NCBI GenBank assembly: GCA_963730585.1 | Contig: CAVSSL010000011.1 | Coordinates: 744,001-808,000 of the forward strand | Direction: 5' to 3' | Origin: Pedococcus_A sp963730585 | GTDB taxonomy: Bacteria > Actinomycetota > Actinomycetes > Actinomycetales > Dermatophilaceae | Length of the DNA stretch: 64,000 nt | Shown here: one piece after another, positions 1 to 9,125 of the stretch | Layout of the letters: the number at the start of each line of letters is the position of its first letter | Position numbering within the stretch: position 1 is the first letter of the stretch | Notes under the pieces: model-generated | Databases searched by the model: none | Told to the model about the DNA's origin: nothing | The model's input: the letters and a program-made list of their open reading frames with translations, nothing else | Translations under genes and position numbers: made by a program

Positions 1-2490
1 CGGCTGCGGCCTCGGCTGCGGCCTCGGCACGGGTGGCAGGGGTGCCGGTGTGCTCGGTGATACCCGTGGCCATCGGCTTGCGCATCGGCAGGCCGGTGCT
101 CGTGCGGGGACCGTCACTCGCCTGCTCGGCTGCCTCGGCCGCAGGGGCCTCAGCCGCAGGGGCGGCGGCCGCGGGGGCCGCGCCGCGGGGGCCGCGGCCG
201 CAGGGGCCTGGGCGGCGGGCGGAGCCGTCACCGGCGACGGGGCCGCCGCCGTCGGTGCCGTGGGAGTGGCCGGGGTGGACGCGGGGGTCACCGAGGGCGT
301 GGTGTCGCCCTGGTCGGTGGCACGCGGGGCACCTGCTCGGCGCGAGGGCAGTCCCTTGAGGGTGCGGGCAGCCGCGTCTCCGCGGGACGATGTTGCCGGC
401 GTGGTGCCACTGCCGGTGTGCTCGGTGACGCCACTGGCCATCGGCTTGCGGACGGGCAGGCCGTTGGGTGCCTTCGGAGCCTCAGCGGGCGCCCCGGGAG
501 CCGCCGGTGAGGACGCCGGCGCGGCGTGGCCGTTCGGCTGCGCCGGCGCGGCGGCGGGAGCGGGAGAGCCGTTGAGCTGGCCGGCGGGAGCGGGCGACCC
601 GTTGACCTGGCCGGCAGCGCGAGCCTCGGGCTTCTTCTTCCCGGGACGGTCGGCCAGCAGCACGCCGGGCAGGTGCACCGAGACGGTGATGCCGCTCTGG
701 CCCACGTCGTCGTTGCGGCGCAGTCGCACACCGATGCCGTGACGCTTGGCCAGGCTGCCGACCACGAACAGACCCATGCGGCGAGCCGTGTCGGTCGTGA
801 TGTCGCCGCCGTCGGCGAGGCGCTCGTTGAGCGCCGCAAGCGTGTTCGGCGGCATACCGAGCCCGGCGTCCTTGATCTCGATGAGGACGCCGCCCTCGGA
901 GGTGCGGGCTCCCCGGATGGTCACGCGGCTGGTGGGCGGCGAGTACGACAGGGCGTTGTCGACGACCTCGGCGAGCATGTGGATCAGGTCCGAGCCGACC
1001 GACGACAGCACGTGGTCGTCCGACGTCTCGTGCATGTCGATGCGCTGGTACTCCTCGACCTCGGAGACGGCGGCGCGCACCGCGTCGGCGACCGAGAGCG
1101 AGCGGGCGCCACCACGACGGGTGGTGGTGCCGGCGAGGACGAGCAGGGAGTCGCTGTTGCGCCGCATGCGGGCTGCGAGGTGGTCGAGGCGGAACAGGCT
1201 CTGCAGGCGCTGCGGGTCCTCCTCGTCGCTCTCGAGGCGCTCGATGAGGGTGAGCTGCTGCTCGATGAGGGAGGTGCTGCGACGCGAGAGCGTCTCGAAC
1301 ATGTGGCCGACCTGGACACGCAGGCGTGCCTGCTCACCCGCGAGGGTCAGCGCCTGCTGGTGGAGGTCGTCGACGGCCCGGGCGAGCTGGCCGACCTCCT
1401 CCTTGGTGTGGACCGGGATGGGCTGGAACGCCGGCGGCTCCTCGCCGTCGCGGATGCGGCGGACGGCGTCGGGCAGGCGGTGCCGCGCGATGTCGAGGGC
1501 GCCGTGGCGCACAGCCCGCAGCGGCACGAGCAGCGAGCGGAGCAGGGCCAGGACGATGACGAGGGAGGCGAGCAGGGCCAGGACGATCAGGGCGATGTTG
1601 ACGAGCGCCTGGGTGCGGTGCTCGGTGGCCTGGGCCCGCAGGCTGGCCTCGAACTCGGAGAGCTGACGGTTCAGCAGCGACCCGTATGCCGTGTTGCTGC
1701 GCTCGAACGCGCCGGCCACGACGGCGAGCTCCTCCGGCGTCATCGACGTCTTCTGCAGGTAGACACCGCGGGCGGTGTTCTCGTTGACGAGCTGGCGGAT
1801 GTCAGAGGTGTTCGTGACGGCCGCCTCGTCCTTCAGGCGGGTCACGAAGGAGGTCTCGGCACCGACGAGCTTGATGGCGTTCTGCGCGCCGCTCGCGTCG
1901 TCCTTGTTGGCGAAGTTCAGCTGCTGGCCGGTCATGGCGCGCTGGGCAGCGATGGTGTCCTGCAGGGCAACCAGGGTCTTCACCGACGACACGTCGTTGA
2001 GGCCCAGCTCGCCGATGATGGAGGAGACGATGCCGGCGGTGCTCGCGGACTTGTCGATCGCGACCGACAGGGCACCCGTCTGGCCGGCGGCCTGGCGAAC
2101 ACCCTTGCCGAGGACCAGCGCCTGCTCGGTCTTGGCGCGGACGCCCTCGGAGACGGAGGACTGCTCGAGGGCCCGGTTGACCTCCTTGACCGCGCGGTCG
2201 TAGGCGCCGGCGGAGGCCTTCAGGCCCTGCCCGCCGGGGGCGCTCGAGGCGGCGAGCCGCTGCACGGCCAGGTTGAACTCGGCCACGGGGCGCAGCAGCA
2301 GCGTGCTGTCGGCGGCGCGCGCGAAGGTGCGCTCCTGGTCGAGCTCGGTCTTCACGCGCAGGCCACCGAGCCAGAACGCCAGGAGGATCGGCGCGATCAG
2401 GGCCGCGGCCAGCTTGCGGCGCAGCGGCCACTGGGAGAACGACCACGTCACCTTGGAGGCCTGGTCGGCAGCCGACTGCCTTGGGGTCAC
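1..2490 (-). CDS. Nitrate/nitrite-sensor-type histidine kinase, C-terminus off window
   Basis: Membrane sensor with an ATP-binding kinase-like domain. The GTG at 2490 follows AGGAAGG at good spacing. In order: a basic N-terminus, a first membrane helix (about residues 27-42), a roughly 230-residue extracellular helical region of the NIT (nitrate/nitrite sensing) type, a second helix ending in a leucine/valine-rich stretch, a HAMP-like linker, then a HATPase domain with EVVDNAL (N box), DAGLGMP and GLFVVGSLAKRHG (G boxes). A long Ala/Pro-rich tail follows, carrying at least two copies of a GLP-[VM]-RKPMA motif, as seen in actinobacterial CvnA-like kinases. The first tail copy (near 441) is in frame with the start, but the second (near 73) is in another frame, so an indel lies at about 165-200 in GC repeats. 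The gene runs off the left edge. CvnA kinases usually sit with roadblock and GTPase genes, which would lie to the left. Confidence 0.85.
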   Translation of the reverse strand, partial: MTPRQSAADQASKVTWSFSQWPLRRKLAAALIAPILLAFWLGGLRVKTELDQERTFARAADSTLLLRPVAEFNLAVQRLAASSAPGGQGLKASAGAYDRAVKEVNRALEQSSVSEGVRAKTEQALVLGKGVRQAAGQTGALSVAIDKSASTAGIVSSIIGELGLNDVSSVKTLVALQDTIAAQRAMTGQQLNFANKDDASGAQNAIKLVGAETSFVTRLKDEAAVTNTSDIRQLVNENTARGVYLQKTSMTPEELAVVAGAFERSNTAYGSLLNRQLSEFEASLRAQATEHRTQALVNIALIVLALLASLVIVLALLRSLLVPLRAVRHGALDIARHRLPDAVRRIRDGEEPPAFQPIPVHTKEEVGQLARAVDDLHQQALTLAGEQARLRVQVGHMFETLSRRSTSLIEQQLTLIERLESDEEDPQRLQSLFRLDHLAARMRRNSDSLLVLAGTTTRRGGARSLSVADAVRAAVSEVEEYQRIDMHETSDDHVLSSVGSDLIHMLAEVVDNALSYSPPTSRVTIRGARTSEGGVLIEIKDAGLGMPPNTLAALNERLADGGDITTDTARRMGLFVVGSLAKRHGIGVRLRRNDDVGQSGITVSVHLPGVLLADRPGKKKPEARAAGQVNGSPAPAGQLNGSPAPAAAPAQPNGHAAPASSPAAPGAPAEAPKAPNGLPVRKPMASGVTEHTGSGTTPATSSRGDAAARTLKGLPSRRAGAPRATDQGDTTPSVTPASTPATPTAPTAAAPSPVTAPPAAQAPAAAAPAARPPRPPPLRLRPLRPRQPSRRVTVPARAPACRCASRWPRVSPSTPAPLPPVPRPQPRPQP

Positions 2491-2803
2491 AGCGACACCT
2501 TCCTGATGGGGTCCTGAGGGGCGAACCACGAGCCTGACGGTCGGAACCTCAAGCGAACGAAACATAGAAGCGCCAGCCACACCAGCCACAGGCCCTCGCA
2601 GGTCGCCTAGACGTTCGGTGGGGGCAAATCGACCAAAAGGACTAGGGACCTCTGGCCCAAGATTTTCCGAAGTCTTTACCGGAGCATGGGTTTCGGCCGC
2701 GCCCGGGGAGGGCATCCCGGGTCATCGCCACGACCAGCATCGCGCGCAACGGGCCGACACCCCGGCGACGTCGGCGACGCGGTGCACCTGAGAGGAACCA
2801 GAC
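2491..2803. other. Divergent intergenic region
   Basis: A 313-base gap between the divergent kinase and DUF2795-like genes. It contains a locally AT-richer patch (about 2620-2685) that probably holds promoters. I see no hairpin terminator, RNA gene or convincing coding sequence. Confidence 0.4.
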
Positions 2804-3076
2804 ATGACAGCAACGCTGCCGACCCGGCCGTCACGGCGACACCACACGAACGGCGAGAGCCGCTGGTCCGACCAGCTGGGCCACGTGCTCCGCCCGACGT
2901 GCTTCCCCGCCCGGCAGGACGACCTGCTCGCGACGCTGATCCGGCACCACGCGCCCAGCCACCTGATGTGGCGTCTGACCTGCCTCCCCCGGACCCGGCA
3001 GTTCACCTCCCTGGACGAGGTCGTCGACTTCGTCGACCGTCACGCGACCTCCGGAACGGTCGCCGAGCCCGTCTGA
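2804..3076 (+). CDS. Small DUF2795-like protein
   Basis: A 90-residue cytoplasmic protein. The segment from about residue 35 (FPARQDDLLATL, then CLPRTRQFTSLDEVVDFV) matches the layout of DUF2795: a 'PA-x-DDL' helix, a short loop with leucine and proline, and a final 'ef-s-dev' helix. The function of this family is unknown; members are common, short and often stand alone in actinobacteria. AGAGGA lies about 8 bases before the ATG. It is flanked by the divergent histidine kinase and the convergent sigma factor gene, with no operon partner. Confidence 0.6.
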   Translation: MTATLPTRPSRRHHTNGESRWSDQLGHVLRPTCFPARQDDLLATLIRHHAPSHLMWRLTCLPRTRQFTSLDEVVDFVDRHATSGTVAEPV

Positions 3077-3136
3077 CGCGACGCGCGCCCAGGCGTTGAG
3101 CGCTCTCCGCGACGCGCGCGCAGACGCACGACGCGC

Positions 3137-3973
3137 TCAGGCGCTGCGGCGTGCCACCTCGGCTGCGGGCTCCCCGTCCACCAGCTGTGCCCGCAGCTGC
3201 CGCAGCACGCCGGCCAGCAGGCGCGAGACCTGCATCTGGCTGACACCCAGGACGCGACCCACCTCTGCCTGGGTCAGCTCCTCGACGAAGCGCAGATGGA
3301 TCAGCTGACGGTCCCTCGGGCTCAGGGCCGCCAAGGCCCCGCGGAGGGCCTCCCGCATCTCCAGCGCGGTGTACTCGTCCGGCGCCTGCGCAGCCAGCTC
3401 CACACGCCCCAGGGCCGTCGCCGGGCTGTCCAGCGAGGAGGCGCTGTAGCCGGCGGAGCCCAGCTTCGCCTCGGTCACCTCAGCGGGACTGGCCCGCAGG
3501 GCCCCCGCGAGGTCGGTCAGTGTGGGCTCGCGGTGCAGCTCCTGGAGCAGCCGCTCCTCCTGGGCCACCATCCCCGCCGTGAGCTCCTGGAGACGGCGCG
3601 GGGGCCGGACCAGCCAACCGCAGTCGCGGAAGTGACGCTTGACCTCGCCGGCGATGGTGGGGGTGGCGAAGGCGGCGAAGCCGGAGCCGACCCCCGGCCG
3701 GTAGCGGCGCACGGCCTTGACCAGGGCCAGCCGAGCCACCTGCAGCAGGTCGTCGTACTCCATGCCGCGGCCCACGTAGCGGCGGGCGACGGACTCCGCG
3801 AGGCGCAGGCTCCTCAGGACCGCCTCCTCCTCGAGCGCGGCCCGGCGGACAGGGTCGGAGCACCGCCATCGTCGGAGGAGCAGCTCCTCGACCAGGTCCC
3901 CGTGCGAGGTGGCTGCGAAGGCCGCCCGAGTGCGGGGTACGGGGTGGGCCACAGCGGTCGTGGTCGGCGGCAT
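3137..3973 (-). CDS. SigB/SigF-family RNA polymerase sigma factor
   Basis: Alternative sigma factor of the group 3 SigB/SigF/SigG type, about 278 residues. Region 2 is visible as RYVGRGMEYDDLLQVARLAL followed by the TPTIAGEVKRHFRD segment (regions 2.3-2.4), then region 3 (QELHREPTLTDLAGAL) and region 4 (LSPRDRQLIHLRFVEELTQAEVGRVLGVSQ helix-turn-helix). The frame stays open up to 4063, but the ATG at 3973 has GGAGGA six bases upstream, so I chose it. No anti-sigma gene is adjacent. RsbW-like kinases and a SpoIIE phosphatase elsewhere in the window (10526, 40598, 36177, 20034) could belong to a partner-switching network controlling a factor like this, but that link is inference. Confidence 0.92.
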   Translation of the reverse strand: MPPTTTAVAHPVPRTRAAFAATSHGDLVEELLLRRWRCSDPVRRAALEEEAVLRSLRLAESVARRYVGRGMEYDDLLQVARLALVKAVRRYRPGVGSGFAAFATPTIAGEVKRHFRDCGWLVRPPRRLQELTAGMVAQEERLLQELHREPTLTDLAGALRASPAEVTEAKLGSAGYSASSLDSPATALGRVELAAQAPDEYTALEMREALRGALAALSPRDRQLIHLRFVEELTQAEVGRVLGVSQMQVSRLLAGVLRQLRAQLVDGEPAAEVARRSA

Positions 3974-4212
3974 CGCACATCCTCCGGAGTCAAGGACTGT
4001 GGCGCCGCTGCTGGACCACGAGGGGTACCTCGACAGACAAGCACCGCCTCTCCGCTCCCGCAAGCGGTGGCAGCGACCTCTTCGTCGGATCCCGTGCCGG
4101 CGCCGGTCCCGCGATCGCCTACACTCCGCCGTTGGTTGAGCAGACAGCCGCTTCAGGAACGCGTACCGCGCCCGGGGCGACTGCTCCGGTCAACCACAGG
4201 TGGAGTGCACAG

Positions 4213-4938
4213 ATGAACGACCGGGAACCCGCCACCCGACCGCGTCGTCACGAGACGGGGCACGAGGGCGAGGCTCTCGAGGGAGCCCTGCAGGAGCCGG
4301 CTCCGGACTCGGTGGCCCGCTTCCGCTACGACGCCCTCACGTCCACCTGGTGGTGGTCGGACCAGCTGCTGGCGGTGTTCGGGCATGACCCCGCCGTCCC
4401 GGCACCGTCGCTGGAGTCGCTGATGGAGCAGGTGCACCCGGAGGACCGTGCCCTGGCCTGGAAGACCATCGAGGGTGCCCTCGCCGACGGGGCACCGTTC
4501 TCGTCACGGCACCGCATCGTCACCGCGGACGGCGCCCTGCGGCACGTCGTGGCCATCGGTGAGGGAGTCCGGGCCAACGGCAGCGTCATCGCGGTGCGCG
4601 GCTACCTCATCGACCAGACCGTCCCCCTCCGCCGGACCGTCGAGCAGGAGACGGCCGACGGGATCGCACGGTCGGTCGCCACGCGGGCCGCCATCGAGCA
4701 GGCCAAGGGCGCCCTCATGGCGACCTACGGCGTCTCGGCCGACGAGGCCTTCGAGGCGCTGCGGGCCTACTCCAACCACACCAACGTCAAGCTCAACGCG
4801 CTGGCGGCCTACGTCGTGGCCGAGCTGGTCAACCCTGCCCTCTCGCACCTGCGCCCGCAGGACAAGCTCGGCGAGATCCTGGCGGCGGTGACGGACCGTC
4901 CCGGCTTGCTGCACCGGGCGGGGCAGGGCCCCACCTAG
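4213..4938 (+). CDS. PAS and ANTAR domain protein
   Basis: A 241-residue putative RNA-binding antitermination regulator. Residues about 35-135 form a PAS fold of the kind that follows WWWSDQLLAVFGHDP and ends with a PAC-like GYLIDQT. Residues about 155-215 are an ANTAR domain (AAIEQAKGALMATYGVSADEAFEALR), a helical bundle known to bind paired RNA hairpins and suppress termination. The frame opens at 4132, but the ATG at 4213 has GGAG eight bases upstream. The stop codon overlaps the stop of the convergent idi gene within a CTAG. Signal and target transcripts are unknown. Confidence 0.88.
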   Translation: MNDREPATRPRRHETGHEGEALEGALQEPAPDSVARFRYDALTSTWWWSDQLLAVFGHDPAVPAPSLESLMEQVHPEDRALAWKTIEGALADGAPFSSRHRIVTADGALRHVVAIGEGVRANGSVIAVRGYLIDQTVPLRRTVEQETADGIARSVATRAAIEQAKGALMATYGVSADEAFEALRAYSNHTNVKLNALAAYVVAELVNPALSHLRPQDKLGEILAAVTDRPGLLHRAGQGPT

Positions 4939-5531
4939 CCGACCTGACCCGTCCGGGCGGCAGGAGGCAGCAGGCTCGGGTCACCGACGGGCCACGCCGA
5001 GGGGTCCGGGCCGAGCGCTGCCAGCGCGGCCACCTGCTCGATGGCCCACGGGGAGAGCGCCAGTGCCCCCGAACGGACCTCCTCGACGACGCTCGGCCAC
5101 GCAACCCAGCGCACCTGCGCGACCTCCTCCGGGGCAGGCGACAGCGCCGTGTCCGCGGCGACCCACGCGACGAGCACGGGGCAGAGCTCGTGCTCCACCA
5201 CTCCCCCCAGCTCGGCTCGGTAGCCGAACCCCGGAAGCACCAGCCTCAGGCCGGTGACGGCGAGCCCGAGCTCGTCCCGGGCCCGGCGGGCGGCCGCGCC
5301 CTCGATCGGCTCACCCGGGCCGGGGTGGCCGCACACCGAGTTGGTCCACAGGCCGGGAAACGTCGCCTTGGTGCGTGCCCGGCGCGTCAGGAGCAGCTCG
5401 CCCCTGTCGTTGAAGACGTAGAGCGAGAAGGCCAGGTGCAGAGGTGTCGCACCGTGGTGGACCTCTGCCTTGGGCGCCGTGCCGACTGCGCGACCGTCTG
5501 CGTCGAGCAGCACCACCCGCTCCTCGCTCAC
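4935..5531 (-). CDS. idi: Isopentenyl-diphosphate delta-isomerase, type 1
   Basis: Interconverts isopentenyl and dimethylallyl diphosphate, supplying the allylic primer for prenyl chains. The 198-residue Nudix-like protein shows the type 1 hallmarks: HLAFSLYVFN, TNSVCGHPGPGE (catalytic Cys and metal-binding His), and a Nudix-like ARRARDELGL with metal-binding Glu. The GTG at 5531 overlaps the stop of the upstream FAD reductase gene (GTGA), marking it as the last gene of the type III PKS operon. Its presence suggests that isoprenoid supply is coupled to the prenylation step of this locus. Confidence 0.93.
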   Translation of the reverse strand: MSEERVVLLDADGRAVGTAPKAEVHHGATPLHLAFSLYVFNDRGELLLTRRARTKATFPGLWTNSVCGHPGPGEPIEGAAARRARDELGLAVTGLRLVLPGFGYRAELGGVVEHELCPVLVAWVAADTALSPAPEEVAQVRWVAWPSVVEEVRSGALALSPWAIEQVAALAALGPDPSAWPVGDPSLLPPAARTGQVG

Positions 5532-6584
5532 CGGACACGTCCCAGCTCGGCCACTGCGGCACGGAAGAGCACCGGCGCCGCGGCGGCGGCCGGGACGACG
5601 GCTCGCCGTCCCCACGCGGGCCGGGTGGCCTGCACCAGCCCGTGGGTCAGCACGGCATACCGCCACGTCACCCGCCGCCACTGCGTCTCGTAGTCCTGCG
5701 GACGGTCGCGGACCACGGCCGCCACCGCCGCCCTCGCCTGGGCCAGACCCAGCGAGATGCCTTCTCCCGTCAGGGCATCGACGTAGCCGCTCGCGTCCCC
5801 GACGAGGAGGACCCGCCCGGCGGTGCGGTGGGCGGCGCGCTGCCGCAACGGGCCCGCCCCCCGCACCGGGGTGACGGGCTGCGCGCCACGCAGCCGTTCA
5901 TGGAGCTCGGGGAAGTCGGTGAGGTGCTCGTCGTAGGGTGCGCGCGTCGCGCTGAGCACCGCCACCCCGACGAGGTCCTCGCCGACGGGGGTCACGTAGG
6001 CCTCGCCGTGGCGTCCCCAGTGCACCTCGACGTGGCTGCTCCACGGCCGTATGCCGTAGTGCCGCCGGAGGCCGTAGCGCCGGGGTCCACGGCTGGTCCG
6101 GTCGAGGCCGAGGGCGCGCCGCACCGGTGAGTGCAGCCCGTCGGCGGCCAGCACGTGGCGGCCGGTGAGCGTGGCGCCCCGGGCCCCAGCGGCGTCACGG
6201 GTGCCGACGCGCACGTGGTCGGCATCCTGCTCCACCTCCGTCGCCGCGCCGACGACCACCTCGACTCCCGCCGTCATCCACCGCCTCGCGCAGCGCGCCG
6301 TGCAGCGTCGTGCGCCTCACTCCCCTGCCCCTGCCCCCGGTGAAGTCGGCCACGGCATGGCGGTGCCCACCGACGTAGCGGATGCCGGCCAGCTCGAGCC
6401 CGGGCGCGTCGACACCGAGGAAGGCCAGTGCGGAGACGGCGCCGGGCATCAGTCCCTCGCCGCAGGCCTTGTCCACCAAGCCTGTTCGCGGCTCGACGAT
6501 CGTCACCGACAGACCGGAGCGCACGGCATACAGGGCGGCGGCGAGGCCGATGGGACCGCCACCGACCACCACGAGGTCAGGCAT
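5528..6584 (-). pseudogene. FAD-dependent geranylgeranyl-reductase/hydroxylase family gene, frameshifted
   Basis: Flavoprotein of the geranylgeranyl reductase/aromatic hydroxylase superfamily. The first 105 residues have the Rossmann motif VVVGGGPIGLAAALYA and the family signature DKACGEGLMP. The rest, in another frame from about 6273, has the second FAD motif LLVGDASGYVDALTGEGISLGLAQA. Removing one G from the GG at about 6270-6273 restores one continuous protein reading AVDDAGVEVVVG across the join, so this is a single gene with a one-base insertion (mutation or sequence error). It sits between a methyltransferase (8-base overlap) and idi (GTGA overlap). In related loci such an enzyme either hydroxylates the resorcinol ring or reduces a prenyl chain; I cannot tell which. 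Confidence 0.8.
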
Positions 6585-7101
6585 GGACCACCTCGGCGCG
6601 GAGCGCGGCGTCCTCGACGCGGATCCGCACCGCGAGGAGCCCGGCGTTCAGCACCGTGAAGAGCGCTGCCGTGACCCACGCGGTGTGCACGAGGGGCAGC
6701 GCGAGGCCCTCGACCACCACGGCGACGTAGTTGGGGTGGCGCAGCACCCGGTAGGGACCACGGGTCACCAGCGGCAGCCCGGGCACCACGATGACGCGGG
6801 TGTTCCACTGCCGGCCCAGGGTGCGGATGCACCACCAGCGCAAGCCCTGGGAGGCGACCACGAGCGCCAGCATCGTCCAGCCCAACGCGGGGAGGAACGG
6901 CCGGTCGAGCAGCCACACCTCGGCGACAGCACCCACGAGCAGCCCGGTGTGGAGCACGACCATGGCGACGTAGTGGGGTCGGCCGTGCTCGAGCCCACCG
7001 CGCGAGAACGCCCACGCCGCATGCCTTTTCGACACCACGAGCTCGGCGAGCCGCTCGAGGCCGACGGCGAGGACGAGCACGGTGAACCACGTCTGGGTCA
7101 T
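6577..7101 (-). CDS. Isoprenylcysteine carboxyl-methyltransferase-family protein (SrsB-like)
   Basis: A 174-residue integral membrane methyltransferase with four or five hydrophobic helices and the conserved C-terminal signature LVTRGPYRVLRHPNYVAV, which in the ICMT/phospholipid methyltransferase family binds S-adenosylmethionine and positions the acceptor. It lies 7 bases after the type III PKS and overlaps the flavoprotein gene, the arrangement of Streptomyces srsA-srsB-srsC, where the methyltransferase O-methylates alkylresorcinols. By that analogy it probably methylates the PKS product rather than an isoprenylated protein; this is inferred from context. Confidence 0.85.
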   Translation of the reverse strand: MTQTWFTVLVLAVGLERLAELVVSKRHAAWAFSRGGLEHGRPHYVAMVVLHTGLLVGAVAEVWLLDRPFLPALGWTMLALVVASQGLRWWCIRTLGRQWNTRVIVVPGLPLVTRGPYRVLRHPNYVAVVVEGLALPLVHTAWVTAALFTVLNAGLLAVRIRVEDAALRAEVVHA

Positions 7102-7107
7102 GGCTGC

Positions 7108-8175
7108 TCAGGCCTCCCTGGCCCGCAGGAGCACCATCTCGAGGCAGAAGCCCGGGCCCATGGCGAGCAGCACGCCGTGGCTGCCCGGTGCCGGCGGCCG
7201 CTGCTGGAGGGTGTCGGCCAGCACGTGCAGCACCGAGGCCGACGAGAGGTTGCCGATGCGGTCCAGCGACCGCCAGGTCACGCCCAGCGCCTCGCGCTCG
7301 ACCCCGAGGGCCTCCTCCATCGCCTCGAGCACCTTCGGGCCACCCGGGTGCGCCACCCACCAGCCGATGTCGTCGATGCCCAGGCCGTGGTCGGCCAGGA
7401 AGCGACCCACGTCGTCACCGACGTTGGCCCGCACCAGGTCTGGCACCTCCACACCGAGCACGATCCGCAGGCCCGAGGCGCCGACGTCCCAGCCCATGGC
7501 CCGCTCGCTGTCGGGGTAGAGACGGCTGCGGGTGGCGAGGACCTCGGGCAGGGTGGTCGCGTCGCGCCGCGCCTCGCCGACCATGACGACCGCTGCGGCG
7601 CCGTCGCCGAACAGGCCGCTGGCGACGAGGTTCGCCGTCGACGTGTCGTCGCGCTGCACCGTCAGGCTGCACAGCTCGACCGACAGGAGCACCGCGACGT
7701 CGTCGGGGTGGCCCACCAGGTGGTCGTGCACCCGGGCGACGCCGGCGGCACCGGCCACGCAGCCGAGCCCCACCAGCGGAACCCGCTTGACGTCCTCCCG
7801 CAGCCCGATCTGCGCGGCGACCCTGGCCTCCAGGGACGGCACGGCCAGGCCGGTGATCGTCGTCGACACGACGAGGTCGACGTCGGCCGGGGTGAGCCCG
7901 GCCTCGGCGAGCGCCTTCTCGACAGCCGTCGAACCGAGCTCGACCGCGACCCGGATGAACTCGTCGTTGGCCTCCCCGAAGTCCGCCAGCGCGGCATACC
8001 GCTCCAGGGGCAGGGCGAGGTGGCGGTGGCTCACGCCGGCGTTGCCGTGCAGCCGCTCGAGGACGGCACGGTTGACGCCGTGCGAGCCGAGCACCTCGGC
8101 GAAGGCCGCCGTGACCTCGGTCTGGGCGTAGCGGTGGGGCGGCAGGGCGCCGACGACGGCGGCGAGGTGGCTCAC
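7108..8175 (-). CDS. Type III polyketide synthase (alkylresorcinol synthase-like)
   Basis: A homodimeric thiolase-fold enzyme that extends an acyl-CoA starter with malonyl-CoA and cyclises it, here probably to an alkylresorcinol or alkylpyrone. At 355 residues it has the normal length. The catalytic triad is visible as Cys139 (GLGCVAGAAG), His276 (VAHPGGP) and Asn309 (GNLSSAS), and the C-terminal GPGF motif is present (AMGPGFCLE). It is the first gene of a four-gene operon with methyltransferase, flavoprotein and idi. Translation starts at a GTG only 6 bases after a TAGGGT box, so the mRNA is probably leaderless. It is divergent from the UbiA prenyltransferase. Confidence 0.94.
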   Translation of the reverse strand: MSHLAAVVGALPPHRYAQTEVTAAFAEVLGSHGVNRAVLERLHGNAGVSHRHLALPLERYAALADFGEANDEFIRVAVELGSTAVEKALAEAGLTPADVDLVVSTTITGLAVPSLEARVAAQIGLREDVKRVPLVGLGCVAGAAGVARVHDHLVGHPDDVAVLLSVELCSLTVQRDDTSTANLVASGLFGDGAAAVVMVGEARRDATTLPEVLATRSRLYPDSERAMGWDVGASGLRIVLGVEVPDLVRANVGDDVGRFLADHGLGIDDIGWWVAHPGGPKVLEAMEEALGVEREALGVTWRSLDRIGNLSSASVLHVLADTLQQRPPAPGSHGVLLAMGPGFCLEMVLLRAREA

Positions 8176-8181
8176 CCGGCA

Positions 8182-8187
8182 ACCCTA
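8182..8187 (-). promoter_or_regulatory. Leaderless -10 box of the type III PKS operon
   Basis: TAGGGT on the minus strand, separated by 6 bases from the GTG at 8175. This spacing places the transcription start at or next to the start codon, typical of actinobacterial leaderless genes. No clear -35 is seen. Confidence 0.55.
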
Positions 8188-8233
8188 GGCACAGAACACC
8201 CGGTTTCGCGGCCGGACGCGGCAGGCCGGCCCC

Positions 8234-8239
8234 TAGGCT
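8234..8239 (+). promoter_or_regulatory. Leaderless -10 box of the UbiA-SDR operon
   Basis: TAGGCT on the plus strand with a 6-base gap to the GTG at 8246. It is back to back with the PKS box (47 bases apart), so both halves of the locus share one short control region. Confidence 0.55.
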
Positions 8240-8245
8240 CGGCGC

Positions 8246-9058
8246 GTGCCCGACGCCCGCGCCCTCCGCAGCCTCGTGCGTGCCTGCCATCCCGGGCCCA
8301 CGGCGGCGGTCACCGCACTCACCGCCCTGCTCGCCGCCGGCGCAGGGCACTCCCTGGGCACCGGCGCGCTGGTCACGGCAGCCGTGGGCACCGGACAGCT
8401 CACCATCGGCTGGTCCAACGACCTCGTCGACGCCGCCCGTGACCGGGCCGTCGGGCGGCCCGACAAGCCGGTGGCGCGCGGCGAGGTGTCGGAACGCGTC
8501 GTCCGCGCGGCGGTGGGAGTCGCCGGCGTCCTCTGCGTCGCGCTGTCGCTCGCCTGCGGCCTGGCCTCCGCGAGCGTGCACCTCCTGCTCGGTGTCGCGT
8601 CGGGATGGGCCTACAACCTGGGCCTCAAGCGCACCGCGTGGTCGGCCGCACCGTATGCCGTGGCGTTCGGTGCGCTGCCCGCGGTCGTCACGCTGGCCCT
8701 CCCCACGCCCGTGTGGCCGGCCCCGTGGGTCATGGTGGCCGGAGCGCTGCTCGGCGTCGGCGCGCACCTCCTGAACGCCCTGCCGGACCTGGCCGACGAC
8801 GAGCAGACCGGCGTGCGTGGGCTGCCGCACCGCCTGGGAGCCGACGTCGTGCGCCGGCTGGCCCCAGTGGTGCTGACGGCCGCGTCCGCCGTCGCCCTCG
8901 CCGGGCCGCCGGGACGCCCTTCACCGTGGGCCTGGGCTGTGTTCGGCCTGTGCCTCGTGCTGGCGGCCGTGGCACTGACCGCCCGGGGAAAGGCTCCCTT
9001 CGCCGCCGCGGTGGGCATCGCCGCGCTCGACGTCGTGGCGCTCGTGCTGAGCACCTGA
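8246..9058 (+). CDS. UbiA-family prenyltransferase
   Basis: An integral membrane enzyme that transfers a prenyl group from a prenyl diphosphate to an acceptor. It has 270 residues and about eight hydrophobic helices. The two Asp-rich motifs are present: NDLVDAARD (about residues 58-66, the NDxxDxxxD motif binding diphosphate through magnesium) and DLADDEQTG (about 182-190). The family includes menaquinone, heme O and chlorophyll enzymes; the divergent type III PKS operon instead suggests that the acceptor is the resorcinol or hydroquinone made there, as in the Actinoplanes alkyl-O-dihydrogeranyl-methoxyhydroquinone cluster. The start is a GTG with no Shine-Dalgarno sequence. Confidence 0.9.
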   Translation: MPDARALRSLVRACHPGPTAAVTALTALLAAGAGHSLGTGALVTAAVGTGQLTIGWSNDLVDAARDRAVGRPDKPVARGEVSERVVRAAVGVAGVLCVALSLACGLASASVHLLLGVASGWAYNLGLKRTAWSAAPYAVAFGALPAVVTLALPTPVWPAPWVMVAGALLGVGAHLLNALPDLADDEQTGVRGLPHRLGADVVRRLAPVVLTAASAVALAGPPGRPSPWAWAVFGLCLVLAAVALTARGKAPFAAAVGIAALDVVALVLST

Positions 9059-9125
9059 GCGCGCACCGGGCCCCGGCCGCACGTAGCGTGGCGGCACAAC
9101 CCCGCCCCACCAGGGAGGTCGACCC

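Noticed and set aside
526..2517. Long open frame on the plus strand opposite the histidine kinase
   Set aside because: Antisense frame kept open by GC-rich codons; the minus strand encodes clear HATPase motifs.
6262..6280. Programmed frameshifting in the flavoprotein gene
   Set aside because: No slippery heptamer or stimulatory structure is evident and the family is not known to use it.
6382..8442. 686-codon plus-strand frame
   Set aside because: Opposite the methyltransferase and type III PKS genes; composition is Arg/Gly/His-rich with no motifs.
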